Positions 35,950 to 46,112 are shown, counted from the first letter of the stretch. The stretch: DNA of 64,000 nucleotides from an uncultured Kordia sp. (GCF_947496985.1 NZ_CANMEZ010000004.1:124001-188000), one strand, 5' to 3'. The notes: generated by a model from the sequence alone, not told the origin. Numbers and translations: made by a program.

Positions 35950-36046
35950 AATAATTAACTGCAAAGACAGGTTTTTTAATTAACATTCTTTTGAGTTCAA
36001 TCGCATAACTCGTATTTTAAGGTAAACATTAATTAAAACCCTTTTT

Positions 36047-38260
36047 ATGAAAAAAATATACCTATGTATGCTATTGTTTGTGGGATTTCAAGCAATAGTA
36101 AAAGCACAATGCCCATATTCTGTAACCTATACAGTGAATACTATAGCAGAATTAAATGTAAAAATTGATTTGATGGAGTTAAACTCTGTTGATACGGAAA
36201 CAACTATAATTGTTGAAGATGGGATTTATACTTCTTTAACAGGGGAATTAAATCGAAATATAACTGTAAATAATAATGTTAGTGTTGAAAATGCTTGTCC
36301 ATGCACAATAAAAGCAGAATCTACCCAAGGAGTTTATCTCAAGGGTGATGTTGCATGGAAACTTAATAATTCTAAAAAATTAACGATAGACGGATTTATT
36401 TTTCTGCGAAGCATTTATGGTGGAGTTACAGGAATTATTGATTTTGGACCTACTAGTAACATGAATACCATAAAAAATAGTAATTTTTCAGAAACTAGTG
36501 CTTCTACAGCTCCGGATGAGGTCAATTTATATATAAGAATGAATGGAGGAATAAACAATACTATTGATAACTCTATTTTTCAAAATAAATATAGCAAAGG
36601 TACTTACGTGTCCATAACAAATGGTGCTCTAAATACTACAATTTCAAATTCAACATTTCGTGAAACTGACCCAAGTTTGTTTCCTTCACTTTTAGATGAA
36701 ATTCCAATATCATACTACGCACAGCACAGAAAAAGATACATATATGCTAAAGACAGTGAGAATCTTCTAATTAATAATTGTATTTTGAAAAATAAATATA
36801 GCTATTTAACGTATGTTCATTTGGAAGCTGGACTTAATAATAAAATTATAAATAATATATTTAAAGAAGATGATGATTTACCAAATGATAATGATGAAGA
36901 GAATGGAGTCATAAAAAATAGTAAATTAAAGGCATATATAAAATTAGTAAATGACTCACTACCAAACATATCTTCAAATACTTTTTTAAGGAAATTCTCT
37001 AGAGGTCATTATATTGATTATTCTCCGGAATCAGGGCATGATAATTTAAGAGGATTAATTGATGATAATTATTTTGGACCAAAATTTCAATTAGAAGCTT
37101 CTTCTATGATTAAAATTGGCTCATGCTTACTTAATAATTCAAACGAAATTTCAACAATGAATGTTACTGTTAGTAACAATACTTTTGAAGATTATAATTA
37201 TAATTTAGATGATTATACGGAAATAATTTCAAATAAATCTTCTGGAAACTCTTATCTAAATAACACGTTTAAAAATTGTTCAGGAAACCTTAAACTTAGA
37301 TGTGGAAATAATGTAGTTGTAGCTGGGAATAAATTTTATGGTAATAATGATGTTTTTGTATTTGGAGATGAAACTGATTTTAATAAACAAGGAGGAGTTT
37401 TTGCTTCAGGGAAAAATCATGAAATCTATAATAATTATTTTGAAGGTCTGAGCGATTATGTGATTCAGTTTCAAGGAGGAAGCCCAACTGACTATACATA
37501 TGAAAGAGTTGAAAATACTAAGTTTTCGTTTAACACAGCAATAAATTGTAAAATGAACATACATTTTAGAAAAGATAGCACTATAGATGCTACTGAAATG
37601 CCAAGAGATTGTAAATTTGAGAACAATATATTTAGTACAGATGGTGAAACATCAACATTTGAATTTTTTACTGCCTTCATCTTTATAGATGGTGACTTTA
37701 CGCTAGGCACTGGAGATGAAAATGACTTTCTAACAAATAGCTTTTATTCAAATATTTATTATCAAAATGAAGAACATGAATTAATAAATAATTGGCCACA
37801 AACAGGAATAAATCCTGTATCAACTACCATAGACCCTAAGTTAGAATACAATACACTTAATAGCATGTTTTTGCTAACAGCAAATTCTTCTGCAATAGAT
37901 GAAGCAGTTAATCCTTCTTCTTATGTAACTCATGATATTTTTGGAAATAATAGAGATACGGGACTTTATGACATTGGCTGTCATGAATATGATAATGTAT
38001 CAAGAGTTGCAAACAATATGGTTGATTTGTTTGAAAACACAAATACTAAACTGCAAACTTATCCAAACCCAGTAAATGATGCCATTACATTAATAGGCAT
38101 TTCAGATGAAAGCTCGTATGTTATTTATAATATAAATGGAGTCAAAGTTCAAGAAGGTGACGTTTCTAATAATCAACAAATTAAAGTTGAAAAACTATCA
38201 AGAGGAATGTATTTTTTAACGATTAATAATTCAGAGACAATTAAAGTCATAAAGAATTAA
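36047..38260 (+). CDS. Secreted PL6-like polysaccharide lyase with T9SS sorting domain (737 aa)
   Basis: Signal peptide at residues 1-20 (cut before QCPYS), then a parallel beta-helix. The best match is polysaccharide lyase family 6 (chondroitinase B/alginate lyase). It has EIISNKSSGN (residues 393-401, catalytic-type Lys397), LKLRCGNNVVVAGNKF (Arg418), GGVFASGKNHEIYNNYFEGL (449-468) and a closing DIGCHEYD. The last ~70 residues (YPNPVND ... GMYFLTINNSETIKVIKN) are a type A T9SS C-terminal domain, so it should be exported by the PorX-controlled system and anchored or released at the surface. Odd points: family sequences, as I recall them, read LRHGN and GGIR where this one has LRCGN and GGVF, so activity or substrate may differ. 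It is monocistronic. Confidence 0.85.
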   Translation: MKKIYLCMLLFVGFQAIVKAQCPYSVTYTVNTIAELNVKIDLMELNSVDTETTIIVEDGIYTSLTGELNRNITVNNNVSVENACPCTIKAESTQGVYLKGDVAWKLNNSKKLTIDGFIFLRSIYGGVTGIIDFGPTSNMNTIKNSNFSETSASTAPDEVNLYIRMNGGINNTIDNSIFQNKYSKGTYVSITNGALNTTISNSTFRETDPSLFPSLLDEIPISYYAQHRKRYIYAKDSENLLINNCILKNKYSYLTYVHLEAGLNNKIINNIFKEDDDLPNDNDEENGVIKNSKLKAYIKLVNDSLPNISSNTFLRKFSRGHYIDYSPESGHDNLRGLIDDNYFGPKFQLEASSMIKIGSCLLNNSNEISTMNVTVSNNTFEDYNYNLDDYTEIISNKSSGNSYLNNTFKNCSGNLKLRCGNNVVVAGNKFYGNNDVFVFGDETDFNKQGGVFASGKNHEIYNNYFEGLSDYVIQFQGGSPTDYTYERVENTKFSFNTAINCKMNIHFRKDSTIDATEMPRDCKFENNIFSTDGETSTFEFFTAFIFIDGDFTLGTGDENDFLTNSFYSNIYYQNEEHELINNWPQTGINPVSTTIDPKLEYNTLNSMFLLTANSSAIDEAVNPSSYVTHDIFGNNRDTGLYDIGCHEYDNVSRVANNMVDLFENTNTKLQTYPNPVNDAITLIGISDESSYVIYNINGVKVQEGDVSNNQQIKVEKLSRGMYFLTINNSETIKVIKN

Positions 38261-38280
38261 TCTATTGTAATTACAAAGCA

Positions 38281-38313
38281 AAAGGCTCGTATAATCATAC
38301 GAGCCTTTTTATA
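38281..38313. terminator. Bidirectional terminator between the PL6-like and helicase genes
   Basis: AAAGGCTCGTAT (38281-38292), a 4-base loop, then ATACGAGCCTTT (38297-38308) and further T. The genes on both sides converge on it. Confidence 0.88.
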
Positions 38314-38319
38314 TTTTAT

Positions 38320-39639
38320 CTAATCACGTCTTCTTCTTCGTGAACGTGAATTTTTAGTATTACTATTTCTAGAATTTGAACTCTGATTACTAGATGAGTT
38401 ATTTCTTTTCTTTTGGCCTCCGCCAGAAGTACCTTTTTGTGAAGAATTCGATTTCTTCTTTGATGATCGTTGTGGACGCTGTTGTTTTGGTGGAGGCGTA
38501 TAATTTGGATCAGCTTCAAAACCTTCAATTTCTTCAGAAGGAAGTTTTTCACCTAACAACTTTTCAATACCTTTTACATATTCATACTCTTCTGCTGAAA
38601 CAAGCGAAATAGCTTCACCACTTGCACCAGCTCTACCTGTACGACCAATACGATGTACATAATCTTCAGGAACATTAGGCAATTCATAATTAATCACATG
38701 TGGTAACAATGGAATATCCAAACCACGTGCTGCGATATCTGTAGCTACTAAAATTCGAATCGTTCCTTTCTTAAAACCATCCAAAGCTTTGGTACGTGCA
38801 TTCTGTGTTTTATTTCCATGAATAGCTGCCGCACTAATATTTTTAGCAATCAATTTCTTTGTCAATCTATTTGCGCCGTGTTTGGTTCGTGTAAATACTA
38901 AAACCTGACTCCAATTACCTTCAGAAATTAATTTGATTAATAATTCTGTTTTTTGAGGCTTATCAACTCTATAAACTGTCTGATTTACTTTTTCAGCAGT
39001 TGTGTTTTCTGGAGCTGCTTCAACCGAAACGGGATTGTGTAAAATACTCTGAGCTAACTTCTTAATATCTTTTGAAAACGTTGCCGAAAACAACAAATTC
39101 TGTCTTCGTTTCGGAACAAGTTCTATCACACGTTTAATATCGCGTAAAAAGCCCATATCTAACATTCTATCTGCTTCATCCAAGACTAGCATTTCTACTT
39201 TTGCCAATGACAATGCTTTCTGACTATGCAAATCGAGCAATCTTCCTGGTGTGGCAACTAAAATATCAACACCATTTCGTAAAGTCGCAATTTGTGGTTT
39301 TGCATTTACACCACCAAAAATAACGGTAGAACGTATATCTAAAAATGTACTATACTCTTTTACGTTTGTATATACCTGAGCAGCTAATTCACGTGTAGGT
39401 GTTAAAACTAAAGCTCTTATAGGTCTTTTGCGTAATGGAGGTTGTTGTGATAACAATTGTAACATTGGTAAAGTAAAACCAGCTGTTTTTCCAGTACCTG
39501 TTTGTGCAGATGCTAATACATCTTTGCGTTCTAAAACTAATGGAATTGCTTTTGCTTGAATGGGAGAAGGCGTCGTATAACCTTTTTTACTGATGGCGCG
39601 TAATAAAGCATCAGATAAACCTAATGATTTGAATGACAT
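38320..39639 (-). CDS. DEAD-box RNA helicase, RhlE type (439 aa)
   Basis: A complete DEAD-box core. It has the Q-motif region [19 protein letters not shown], Walker [60 protein letters not shown] and [12 protein letters not shown]. The C-terminal ~70 residues are a disordered, basic tail rich in Ser, Asn, Arg and Lys, typical of cold-adaptation/ribosome-assembly helicases. I set the start at the ATG at 39639 (MSFKSLGL); the ORF extends 20 codons upstream without family similarity. It is convergent with the PL6-like gene and divergent from the LamG-BBE operon. Confidence 0.93.
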   Translation of the reverse strand: MSFKSLGLSDALLRAISKKGYTTPSPIQAKAIPLVLERKDVLASAQTGTGKTAGFTLPMLQLLSQQPPLRKRPIRALVLTPTRELAAQVYTNVKEYSTFLDIRSTVIFGGVNAKPQIATLRNGVDILVATPGRLLDLHSQKALSLAKVEMLVLDEADRMLDMGFLRDIKRVIELVPKRRQNLLFSATFSKDIKKLAQSILHNPVSVEAAPENTTAEKVNQTVYRVDKPQKTELLIKLISEGNWSQVLVFTRTKHGANRLTKKLIAKNISAAAIHGNKTQNARTKALDGFKKGTIRILVATDIAARGLDIPLLPHVINYELPNVPEDYVHRIGRTGRAGASGEAISLVSAEEYEYVKGIEKLLGEKLPSEEIEGFEADPNYTPPPKQQRPQRSSKKKSNSSQKGTSGGGQKKRNNSSSNQSSNSRNSNTKNSRSRRRRRD

Positions 39640-39777
39640 AAAAATTGTTTGTGAAATGACAATCTCTACATAAAACCTCATTTCTGGTTGAACGTGCAAG
39701 GTACAACCATTTTTTAGATAAAAACTAGCGATTTGTAAGTTAGTGCTTCATAATCTTTAGAAATAGAAAATGGAGAG

Positions 39778-39785
39778 TAGATTTG
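39778..39785 (+). promoter_or_regulatory. Possible promoter -7 box of the LamG-BBE/lodA/lodB operon
   Basis: TAGATTTG matches TAnnTTTG and lies 99 bases before the first ATG of the operon, in the 245-base spacer to the divergent helicase gene. Confidence 0.5.
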
Positions 39786-39884
39786 TGAATCAAAGATAAA
39801 AATCAAGTACTATCACGTGTTGTTTATCTTACAAAATCCTATTAATTTCCCTAACTGTAATAACCATAATAACCCAAATCTTTT

Positions 39885-42572
39885 ATGAATCACTCTTATA
39901 ATTTCTCAGGAATAGAGAATAAGACAGATAAGGAGTTAAGTAACAATAACTTCCAAAATTCTAATTTTACACTTCAATGTTGGATACAGACAGAAACAGC
40001 TGGTGAAATTCTTTCCAAATATACAACCGAAACTACATTCTCTTTACAAGTAAATGAAAAAGGAAACATTGAGTTTTCTGTAAATACGAAAGAAAATGCA
40101 CGAACAATTACGGCTACAAATGTTTCTGTAACGGATAATGAATGGTATCATATAACAGCTATAAAAACGGATACATTTTTATATCTGTATATCAATGAAT
40201 TTAATCTAATAATAGAGAATAGTACTAAGAAGCTTGTAATCACGAATGAGACTGATACGTTTAGGGTTGGAGGAACTTCGAAAGCAAGTTTTTTTACAGG
40301 AAATATAAGTCAAGTCGCTATTTGGAATAAAGCTTTGCTTGAAAATGAAGTAACTTTCATTACAAAACAAGAAGATATCTCAGGAATTGAAGGACTTATA
40401 AAAACTGTAAGCCTAATAAAAGATGAATTAGACAGTATATCTCCAAATAATTTTGATTTATCAGTCACTATAAAAGTCCGAAATACTTCATTTGAAACAC
40501 TTCATCTAAGAGATCCAGCTAACTATTCAAATGATGTTCCCAAGACGATTGCTGTAAATGAAGAAGAAGTAATTTTCTTAACAAGCGGCATATTTTCAGT
40601 AATCAATCGTGAGTTCATCTATGAAAACAAAAGTGGAAGTACAACAATTGTTATTCATAAAAATTTAAACAAATTCAATACTGTAATAACTGCCTTGTCA
40701 GAAAAAGATTTAGTTAATGATTTAGCCATCAAAGAAAACGAGACGTTATTTGCAAAAGCCGAATTAGTCATTGGAGAAAATAATGTAGTGGTAAATATGA
40801 GGAATGTTTACAATTTCCTTAATGGATTGCGTGGTCATTTGAATTGTGATCAAATTCAAACACCTGGCGGAAACCTAATAGATCAAATAGAATACAACAA
40901 AGCTAGTCAAGTATTCAATCGTAGATTTCAGAAAAAACCGTTTGCAATCATTTTTTGTGAATCTACGGAAGATGTTCAACGTGTATATAAAGATGCAATT
41001 GCGAATAACTTACCGATTAGAGTACGATCTGGCGGACACGACCATGAAGCAGAATGTACAGGAACAAATGTTATTTTATTAGACATGACAAGAATCAATC
41101 ATGTGGAAGTAAGTCATAACAAAAAATATGCACGTATTGGACCTGGAATTCGATTCAAAGACTTAACGCCGCAACTTGCTTTTAATGATGTAATGATTCC
41201 TCACGGAACTTGTGCAACTGTTGGAGTTGCAGGATTCACTTTTGGTGGAGGTTGGGGACCGTGGACTCGTAAACATGGAATGAACTGTGAAGGTTTGGTA
41301 GGAGCAACAGTTGTACTTGGAAATGGTGATGTAGTAAAATTACAAGCAGAAAATAGCGATAAAAAAGATCTATTATGGGCTTTAAAAGGTGGAGGAGGAA
41401 TGAGTTACGGAATTGTAACAGAACTACAATTAAAAGTATTTCCATTACCTAAAAAGCTCATCAAATTTGAATTAGAATGGAATCCGTATGAAAAAAATAA
41501 TCCGTGTGTATTAACTGGTGATAAATGCACAAAAGAAATACTGCAAGCTTGGGAGAATGTAATTATGAATAAAGTTAAAGCTTCATCAACAGATGGTTTT
41601 ACCAATGATCAATTAATTGGAACTAACTTAAAAATTTCAGGAAAACATTTACAAGGTGATCCGAAATGTTTTAAACCAGCATTAGAAATTCATAACTGTA
41701 TCATGTATGGTTATTGGGACGGTTCAGAAGAAAGTTTAATTGCCTTTGTAAAAACATCTTATGCAAATGTATTACCTGAAGAGTTACGTATTATTGGAAA
41801 AGGCGGACAACGCTTAGATTATGCTGACGATGGTTTAATGAGTGAATGGGATAGAGTTTCGTACAGCGCAATCAGTAGGAGTATTAGATTAGAAGAATTT
41901 GATACAATGAAAGCAAATAATGTAACTACAAAAGTACGAGAAGAAACCTATGATAGAATTTACAAAATAGCCACAACTGTAGCAAATAATAGTGAAATGG
42001 ATATGGTATCAAATCAATTTCAATTGAGTTCGACTAAAAAACCATTACCACCAGATTTAGATGCGCCAGCACCACATAAAATCACATCTCGTTTGGCTGA
42101 TAAAGATGGTTTAGGAGATATAGGAGCAAATCAACTCATAAGTTCATTAACCTCAAAGTTGATTCTGGATGATAATCGTAAACTTGGTTTATTTACGTAT
42201 ATTACCTTGGGTGCAATTTCGGGAGAATTCTATGATACGATGTCGGAAACAGCAAAGAATAGAAGTGCTTTTCCATATAAAAACAATTCATATACGATTC
42301 AATATCAAACATGGTGGAATACCGAGTTGCTTCAAAAAGAGCAAGAACAGAACAATGATGTGTATAATAGAACAAATAGAGCTTTAGATTGGATGCAAGT
42401 TTGTCGTGATTACGAAATAGAAAATTCAGGTGGCTCATTTATAAGTTTTAAAGATGCGTCCATTCCAACAAAAACATACTTTGGAGATAACTATGATGAT
42501 TTAATTCAAGTCAAAAAAAGCTATTCCAAAGATCCATTAAATCATTTTAGAACCAGAAAAACAATTATTTAA
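39885..42572 (+). CDS. LamG-like domain / bicovalent FAD oxidoreductase (BBE type) fusion (895 aa)
   Basis: Residues ~24-155 form a concanavalin/LamG-like jelly roll (FTLQCWIQTE, EWYHITAIK, FTGNISQVAIWNKAL). Residues ~190-265 look like a small beta-sandwich (VTIKVRNTSFETL ... IAVNEEEVIFLTSGIFSV) with a faint aegerolysin-like feel, a weak call. From ~345 to the end there is a VAO-family flavoprotein. His385 in RSGGHD and Cys443 in HGTCATVGVAGFTFGGGWG are the two covalent FAD attachment residues of berberine-bridge-type enzymes, and the C-terminal BBE strand NYDDLIQVKKSYSKDPLNHF is present. No signal peptide is seen. lodA-like follows after 14 bases and lodB-like after that. The substrate is unknown; such enzymes oxidise sugars, alkaloids or alcohols and make H2O2. 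Confidence 0.88.
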   Translation: MNHSYNFSGIENKTDKELSNNNFQNSNFTLQCWIQTETAGEILSKYTTETTFSLQVNEKGNIEFSVNTKENARTITATNVSVTDNEWYHITAIKTDTFLYLYINEFNLIIENSTKKLVITNETDTFRVGGTSKASFFTGNISQVAIWNKALLENEVTFITKQEDISGIEGLIKTVSLIKDELDSISPNNFDLSVTIKVRNTSFETLHLRDPANYSNDVPKTIAVNEEEVIFLTSGIFSVINREFIYENKSGSTTIVIHKNLNKFNTVITALSEKDLVNDLAIKENETLFAKAELVIGENNVVVNMRNVYNFLNGLRGHLNCDQIQTPGGNLIDQIEYNKASQVFNRRFQKKPFAIIFCESTEDVQRVYKDAIANNLPIRVRSGGHDHEAECTGTNVILLDMTRINHVEVSHNKKYARIGPGIRFKDLTPQLAFNDVMIPHGTCATVGVAGFTFGGGWGPWTRKHGMNCEGLVGATVVLGNGDVVKLQAENSDKKDLLWALKGGGGMSYGIVTELQLKVFPLPKKLIKFELEWNPYEKNNPCVLTGDKCTKEILQAWENVIMNKVKASSTDGFTNDQLIGTNLKISGKHLQGDPKCFKPALEIHNCIMYGYWDGSEESLIAFVKTSYANVLPEELRIIGKGGQRLDYADDGLMSEWDRVSYSAISRSIRLEEFDTMKANNVTTKVREETYDRIYKIATTVANNSEMDMVSNQFQLSSTKKPLPPDLDAPAPHKITSRLADKDGLGDIGANQLISSLTSKLILDDNRKLGLFTYITLGAISGEFYDTMSETAKNRSAFPYKNNSYTIQYQTWWNTELLQKEQEQNNDVYNRTNRALDWMQVCRDYEIENSGGSFISFKDASIPTKTYFGDNYDDLIQVKKSYSKDPLNHFRTRKTII

Positions 42573-42586
42573 CCAACCAAAAACCT

Positions 42587-44572
42587 ATGAACATAAAAGA
42601 CATTAGTAGCGTAGCAATTTATCCTCCAATAGGAATTGCACGTATTGGAAACTCAAAAAAATACTTTTTTGCACCAGATATCCCAGGTGTAGAGTTGACG
42701 CCTAAAGGCGGTTATAAAGACAAAAAAGGACGTGTAAAAAAGCAAGTTGCACGTTTTAGAATCTATGCTTTTGACAAAAACGGAAAAGCATTAGGCGAAA
42801 TAACAGAAACAAAAGAAGCTAGTATTCATTGGCGTTTGCAAGTGGCAAATATAAAATCGGCTTGGTATATGTTTAACAATGCCTTAGATTTACCTGGCGC
42901 TGGAATTCCTTCTGAATATAGAAATTCGGATGTGTCCGATAGAGGTCAATTGGCTATTCTACCAAGTCCAGTTTCAATTACTGGAAAAAATACAAAAGGA
43001 AAAAAGTATGACTTTGATGATGGTAAATTCTTTGGCAAAAAAGTAAAATTAGGTCATGTAGAAACGGACGAAGATGGACGTTTACTATTTTTCGGCGGTG
43101 ATGGTGATTCGGCTTCAAAAGATAACGAACCAGCAATTACGTTTGCCAATAATGAAGGTTGGCATGATGATACCTGTGATGGAGTTGTGCGTGCAACAGT
43201 TAATATAGACGGAAAAGAATTTCAGGCAGAACCCGCAAATGTAGCAGTAACACCACCAAACTTTGGACCTGGTTTATACGGAGTTGTCACCATGAATGAT
43301 GTTGTTCAAGATTTATTTATTCGTGAAATGAACTATCCAGATTCAGCTGCAAATGGAGTTGTATTTTATGAACATATTTATCCAATGTTAGCTCGTATGA
43401 CAGATACACAATGGGTAAACTCAGGATTCTTTATGTTGTTTGGGAAAAATTCTCCTTCAGACTTTTCAAATCCAAATTTCGTAAAACAACTTGCAGATCC
43501 TTCTGATAAGAGTAAAACCTTAAGAGAACGTGTTTTTGAATGGTTTAGAGATCCTACTTCTAATGATTATACACCAGAAAAAGTACCACCATTTTATGGA
43601 GATGGTTTTGGTGAGTATGAAAAAATTGCCATTGTCGATTTACCAATTACACGTATACAATATGGACGTTTGCAGAAATGGGCAAAAGGAGATTTCACTA
43701 CTGGAAAACTTCAAAAATATCTTCCTTTTGACGAATTATCGCCAGAAGCACAAATCAATGCGCTAAATCAAGCGCCAATGGAAGAATGTCTTGGTGGACC
43801 ATTTCACCCTGGAATTGAATTAACTTGGCCAATGCGTGTGAAACAAATGTGGAAAAAACCATATCGTTTGAATGTAGTTGATGAAGGTGATCCAACAGAT
43901 TTAGATTTCGGACCATTACTATCACCAGCAATTGTATTAGGAAAAGCGAAACTTAAAGATAAAGATGGGCAATATAAAGACGGACCATTGTCAAAAAGCG
44001 GTCCAGGAGCATTAACACGTTGGTTAGGAGTTCCTTGGCAAACAGACGAAGCAAGTTGTTTATCAGGTTATGATGTAACAACATACTTGCCATTGCCTTC
44101 TTTCTGGGCAGCACGTGTTCCTAATCAAGTATTAAGTGAAGATAGCTATAAACGTAGTATTGAAGCTGGAGAGCTAAACATAGCACAACGTTTAAAACAT
44201 TTTGACTATCGTCAAGATTGGTTACGTGATTTAGGAACTGTATATCAAAAGAAAATCAATCATATGATTGCGGAATGGCATGAACTTGGAATTATTGCCA
44301 AAATTGAAGATAAAGCAGCTAATAACAAAGAAGGTTTCTTGCCAGATACTGTTTGGAAAGAAACAGGTCGTGAATTTGGTGAACACGATGCTACATTTGC
44401 ACAAGTAATAAGAGCAGAGACCATCACAGACGGATTAGATACAAAAGCGAAGAAAGCCGCTGTAGACACAGTTGGTTTACTTACCAAGAATGTATTGCAA
44501 TCTGCAAAAGCTGCTTCACATTCCGAAACTAGCAAGCGTAAAAGAAGAAAACTTTCACGTGGAGAACGATAA
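42587..44572 (+). CDS. lodA: LodA-like CTQ-dependent amine/amino-acid oxidase (661 aa)
   Basis: The N-terminus YPPIGIARIGNSKKYFFAPD is the hallmark of LodA/GoxA proteins, which deaminate amino acids (lysine epsilon-oxidase, glycine oxidase) with a cysteine-tryptophylquinone cofactor and release H2O2. Likely cofactor region: Asp487-x3-Cys491 in WQTDEASCLSGYD, which fits the Asp four residues before the cofactor Cys in LodA, and Trp507 in PLPSFWAARVPNQVL. The Cys-Trp spacing is shorter than the published 65 of Marinomonas LodA, so the pairing is provisional. The protein lacks a signal peptide and ends in a basic tail (SKRKRRKLSRGER). The gene overlaps lodB-like by 14 bases, matching the usual lodA-lodB pair. 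The substrate amino acid cannot be read from sequence. Confidence 0.9.
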   Translation: MNIKDISSVAIYPPIGIARIGNSKKYFFAPDIPGVELTPKGGYKDKKGRVKKQVARFRIYAFDKNGKALGEITETKEASIHWRLQVANIKSAWYMFNNALDLPGAGIPSEYRNSDVSDRGQLAILPSPVSITGKNTKGKKYDFDDGKFFGKKVKLGHVETDEDGRLLFFGGDGDSASKDNEPAITFANNEGWHDDTCDGVVRATVNIDGKEFQAEPANVAVTPPNFGPGLYGVVTMNDVVQDLFIREMNYPDSAANGVVFYEHIYPMLARMTDTQWVNSGFFMLFGKNSPSDFSNPNFVKQLADPSDKSKTLRERVFEWFRDPTSNDYTPEKVPPFYGDGFGEYEKIAIVDLPITRIQYGRLQKWAKGDFTTGKLQKYLPFDELSPEAQINALNQAPMEECLGGPFHPGIELTWPMRVKQMWKKPYRLNVVDEGDPTDLDFGPLLSPAIVLGKAKLKDKDGQYKDGPLSKSGPGALTRWLGVPWQTDEASCLSGYDVTTYLPLPSFWAARVPNQVLSEDSYKRSIEAGELNIAQRLKHFDYRQDWLRDLGTVYQKKINHMIAEWHELGIIAKIEDKAANNKEGFLPDTVWKETGREFGEHDATFAQVIRAETITDGLDTKAKKAAVDTVGLLTKNVLQSAKAASHSETSKRKRRKLSRGER

Positions 44573-45665
44573 TCATAAATATCAAGTAGTTATAGTTGGT
44601 GGCGGTCCTGCAGGAATCGCCACCGCTATTACATTACATGCAAAAGGAATTCGTTGTTGTGTTGTAGAAGCGCATAAAAAACCCTTTAGGAAAGCTGGAG
44701 AAGCCATTCCTCCTAATGCAAAACCGTTACTCAAACAATTGGGGATTTTATCTTTGGTAGAGGATGAAAAACATAAAGCTTATTATGGAAACAAAAGTTG
44801 TTGGGGAAGTGATCAATTAGAACAAAAAGAATTCATTTCAGATCGTTTAGGTCATGGATTTCTATTAGACCGATTGCACTTTGAAACACAATTACAAACT
44901 ATATACACATCTACAAACAATAAATTTTACAAAGGTTTCAAGCTAAAAAAAGTAGTGTCGAATGATAATGAAATGCTTGCAACTATTGAAAATGATAAAA
45001 AAACAATTAGACTAGAAAGTCAATTTATTGTTGATGCTACAGGTAGAAAGGCGTCTGTTTGTAGACATTTAGGCATTCAAAAAGAAAACTTAGATTCACA
45101 ATTTGCAATTACGTTTAATACAAAACTTTCCAATGGAATTCCAAATGAAATTATTGTGGAAGCCACTAAAAATGGTTGGTGGTATGTAGCTCCATATGCT
45201 GAAAATGAAGTTACGATGATGTTTTTTACACTAAAAGCATTACTTCCTGCCAAGGAAAAGATGACAGCGTTTCTTAAAGATGAATTAGTACAAACAATAC
45301 ATCTTTCGAAACAGATTCAAAACATCACAATTTCAACCTATAAAATAATGCCTGCAGGAACAAGCTGTTTACAAATTCCTTTCGGAGAAAACTGGTTAGC
45401 CGTTGGAGATGCTGCATATTCTTTTGATCCAATATCTTCTTATGGAATCACATCTGCGTTGGCTTCAGGCTTTTATGGAGGTCATGCTGTGGCAGATTTT
45501 TTAAACGGAAAACAAGAAGTTTTAGATGTATATAGATATGTTGTAGAAAACGCTTTTCAAGCCTACCTACAAAAACTCATTGCACATTACGATTTAGAAA
45601 AAAGATGGGAGCACAGCTACTATTGGATAAATCGTTTGGCATTATTCAATTCAGAAATACGTTGA
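44559..45665 (+). CDS. lodB: LodB-like FAD-dependent maturation protein (368 aa)
   Basis: A flavoprotein monooxygenase-fold protein. It has the dinucleotide motif VVIVGGGPAGIATA (GGGPAG at residues 14-19), EAIPPNAKPLLKQLG as in tryptophan-halogenase/LodB relatives, DATGRKASVCRHLG, and VGDAAYSFDPISSYGITSALASG for the FAD ribityl contact. In known systems LodB is required for formation of the CTQ cofactor in its LodA partner. I chose the GTG at 44559, 14 bases inside lodA and 13 codons before the GGGPAG motif; in-frame ATGs at 44472 and 44490 would add residues read from lodA's coding DNA. It is the last gene of the triad. Confidence 0.88.
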   Translation: MENDNHKYQVVIVGGGPAGIATAITLHAKGIRCCVVEAHKKPFRKAGEAIPPNAKPLLKQLGILSLVEDEKHKAYYGNKSCWGSDQLEQKEFISDRLGHGFLLDRLHFETQLQTIYTSTNNKFYKGFKLKKVVSNDNEMLATIENDKKTIRLESQFIVDATGRKASVCRHLGIQKENLDSQFAITFNTKLSNGIPNEIIVEATKNGWWYVAPYAENEVTMMFFTLKALLPAKEKMTAFLKDELVQTIHLSKQIQNITISTYKIMPAGTSCLQIPFGENWLAVGDAAYSFDPISSYGITSALASGFYGGHAVADFLNGKQEVLDVYRYVVENAFQAYLQKLIAHYDLEKRWEHSYYWINRLALFNSEIR

Positions 45666-45761
45666 GAAACGACAAATAAGACATTTTTTATACATCAATT
45701 TACTACTTAAATCTAATTGTTATTAATTTCATAAAATTGTAAAATAATAGATTAAAATGAG

Positions 45762-45788
45762 TTGCAACGTTCGTTTTTTCTATATTTG
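45762..45788 (+). promoter_or_regulatory. Promoter for the small membrane protein at 45798
   Basis: TTG at 45762-45764 and TATATTTG at 45781-45788, 16 bases apart. The ATG follows 9 bases after the -7 box, predicting a very short leader. Confidence 0.55.
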
Positions 45789-45797
45789 AATGTAGCT

Positions 45798-46037
45798 ATG
45801 GGACATATTTTAGGAAGTATAGTATATGCATCAATCGGTTTTGTTTACTTATGGATTCGGTATAGAAACAGTGAAAAAGTAGCTGAAGTAAAACAAGAAT
45901 ATTACGAAGATCGATATGCCGTAGCTGGTATGAAACTATTATTGTCAATAATTGGAATCATATTTATGGTTGCCCTTTTAATTGCTTTATTCGGAATAAT
46001 TTATATCATACTAACAAGGCCACCTTCGGCACCTTAG
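45798..46037 (+). CDS. Small two-helix membrane protein (79 aa)
   Basis: It has two hydrophobic segments (residues ~3-19, HILGSIVYASIGFVYLWI, and ~46-70, LLLSIIGIIFMVALLIALFG). A charged, tyrosine-rich linker (RYRNSEKVAEVKQEYYEDRY) separates them. The start at 45798 is preferred over the upstream TTG because a consensus promoter box overlaps that extension. It is not in the lodAB operon if the promoter is real. Function unknown. Confidence 0.65.
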   Translation: MGHILGSIVYASIGFVYLWIRYRNSEKVAEVKQEYYEDRYAVAGMKLLLSIIGIIFMVALLIALFGIIYIILTRPPSAP

Positions 46038-46112
46038 TAATTTTTCATAATTACAACTTCTAAGATTTTTTACGTGACATATTTATTTTGTAGTTTAGTA
46101 AAAAACTTAACA

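Noticed and set aside
44472-44558. Longer lodB start inside lodA
   Set aside because: These codons are read from lodA coding DNA and lie well before the Rossmann motif; the GTG at 44559 gives the usual N-terminus.
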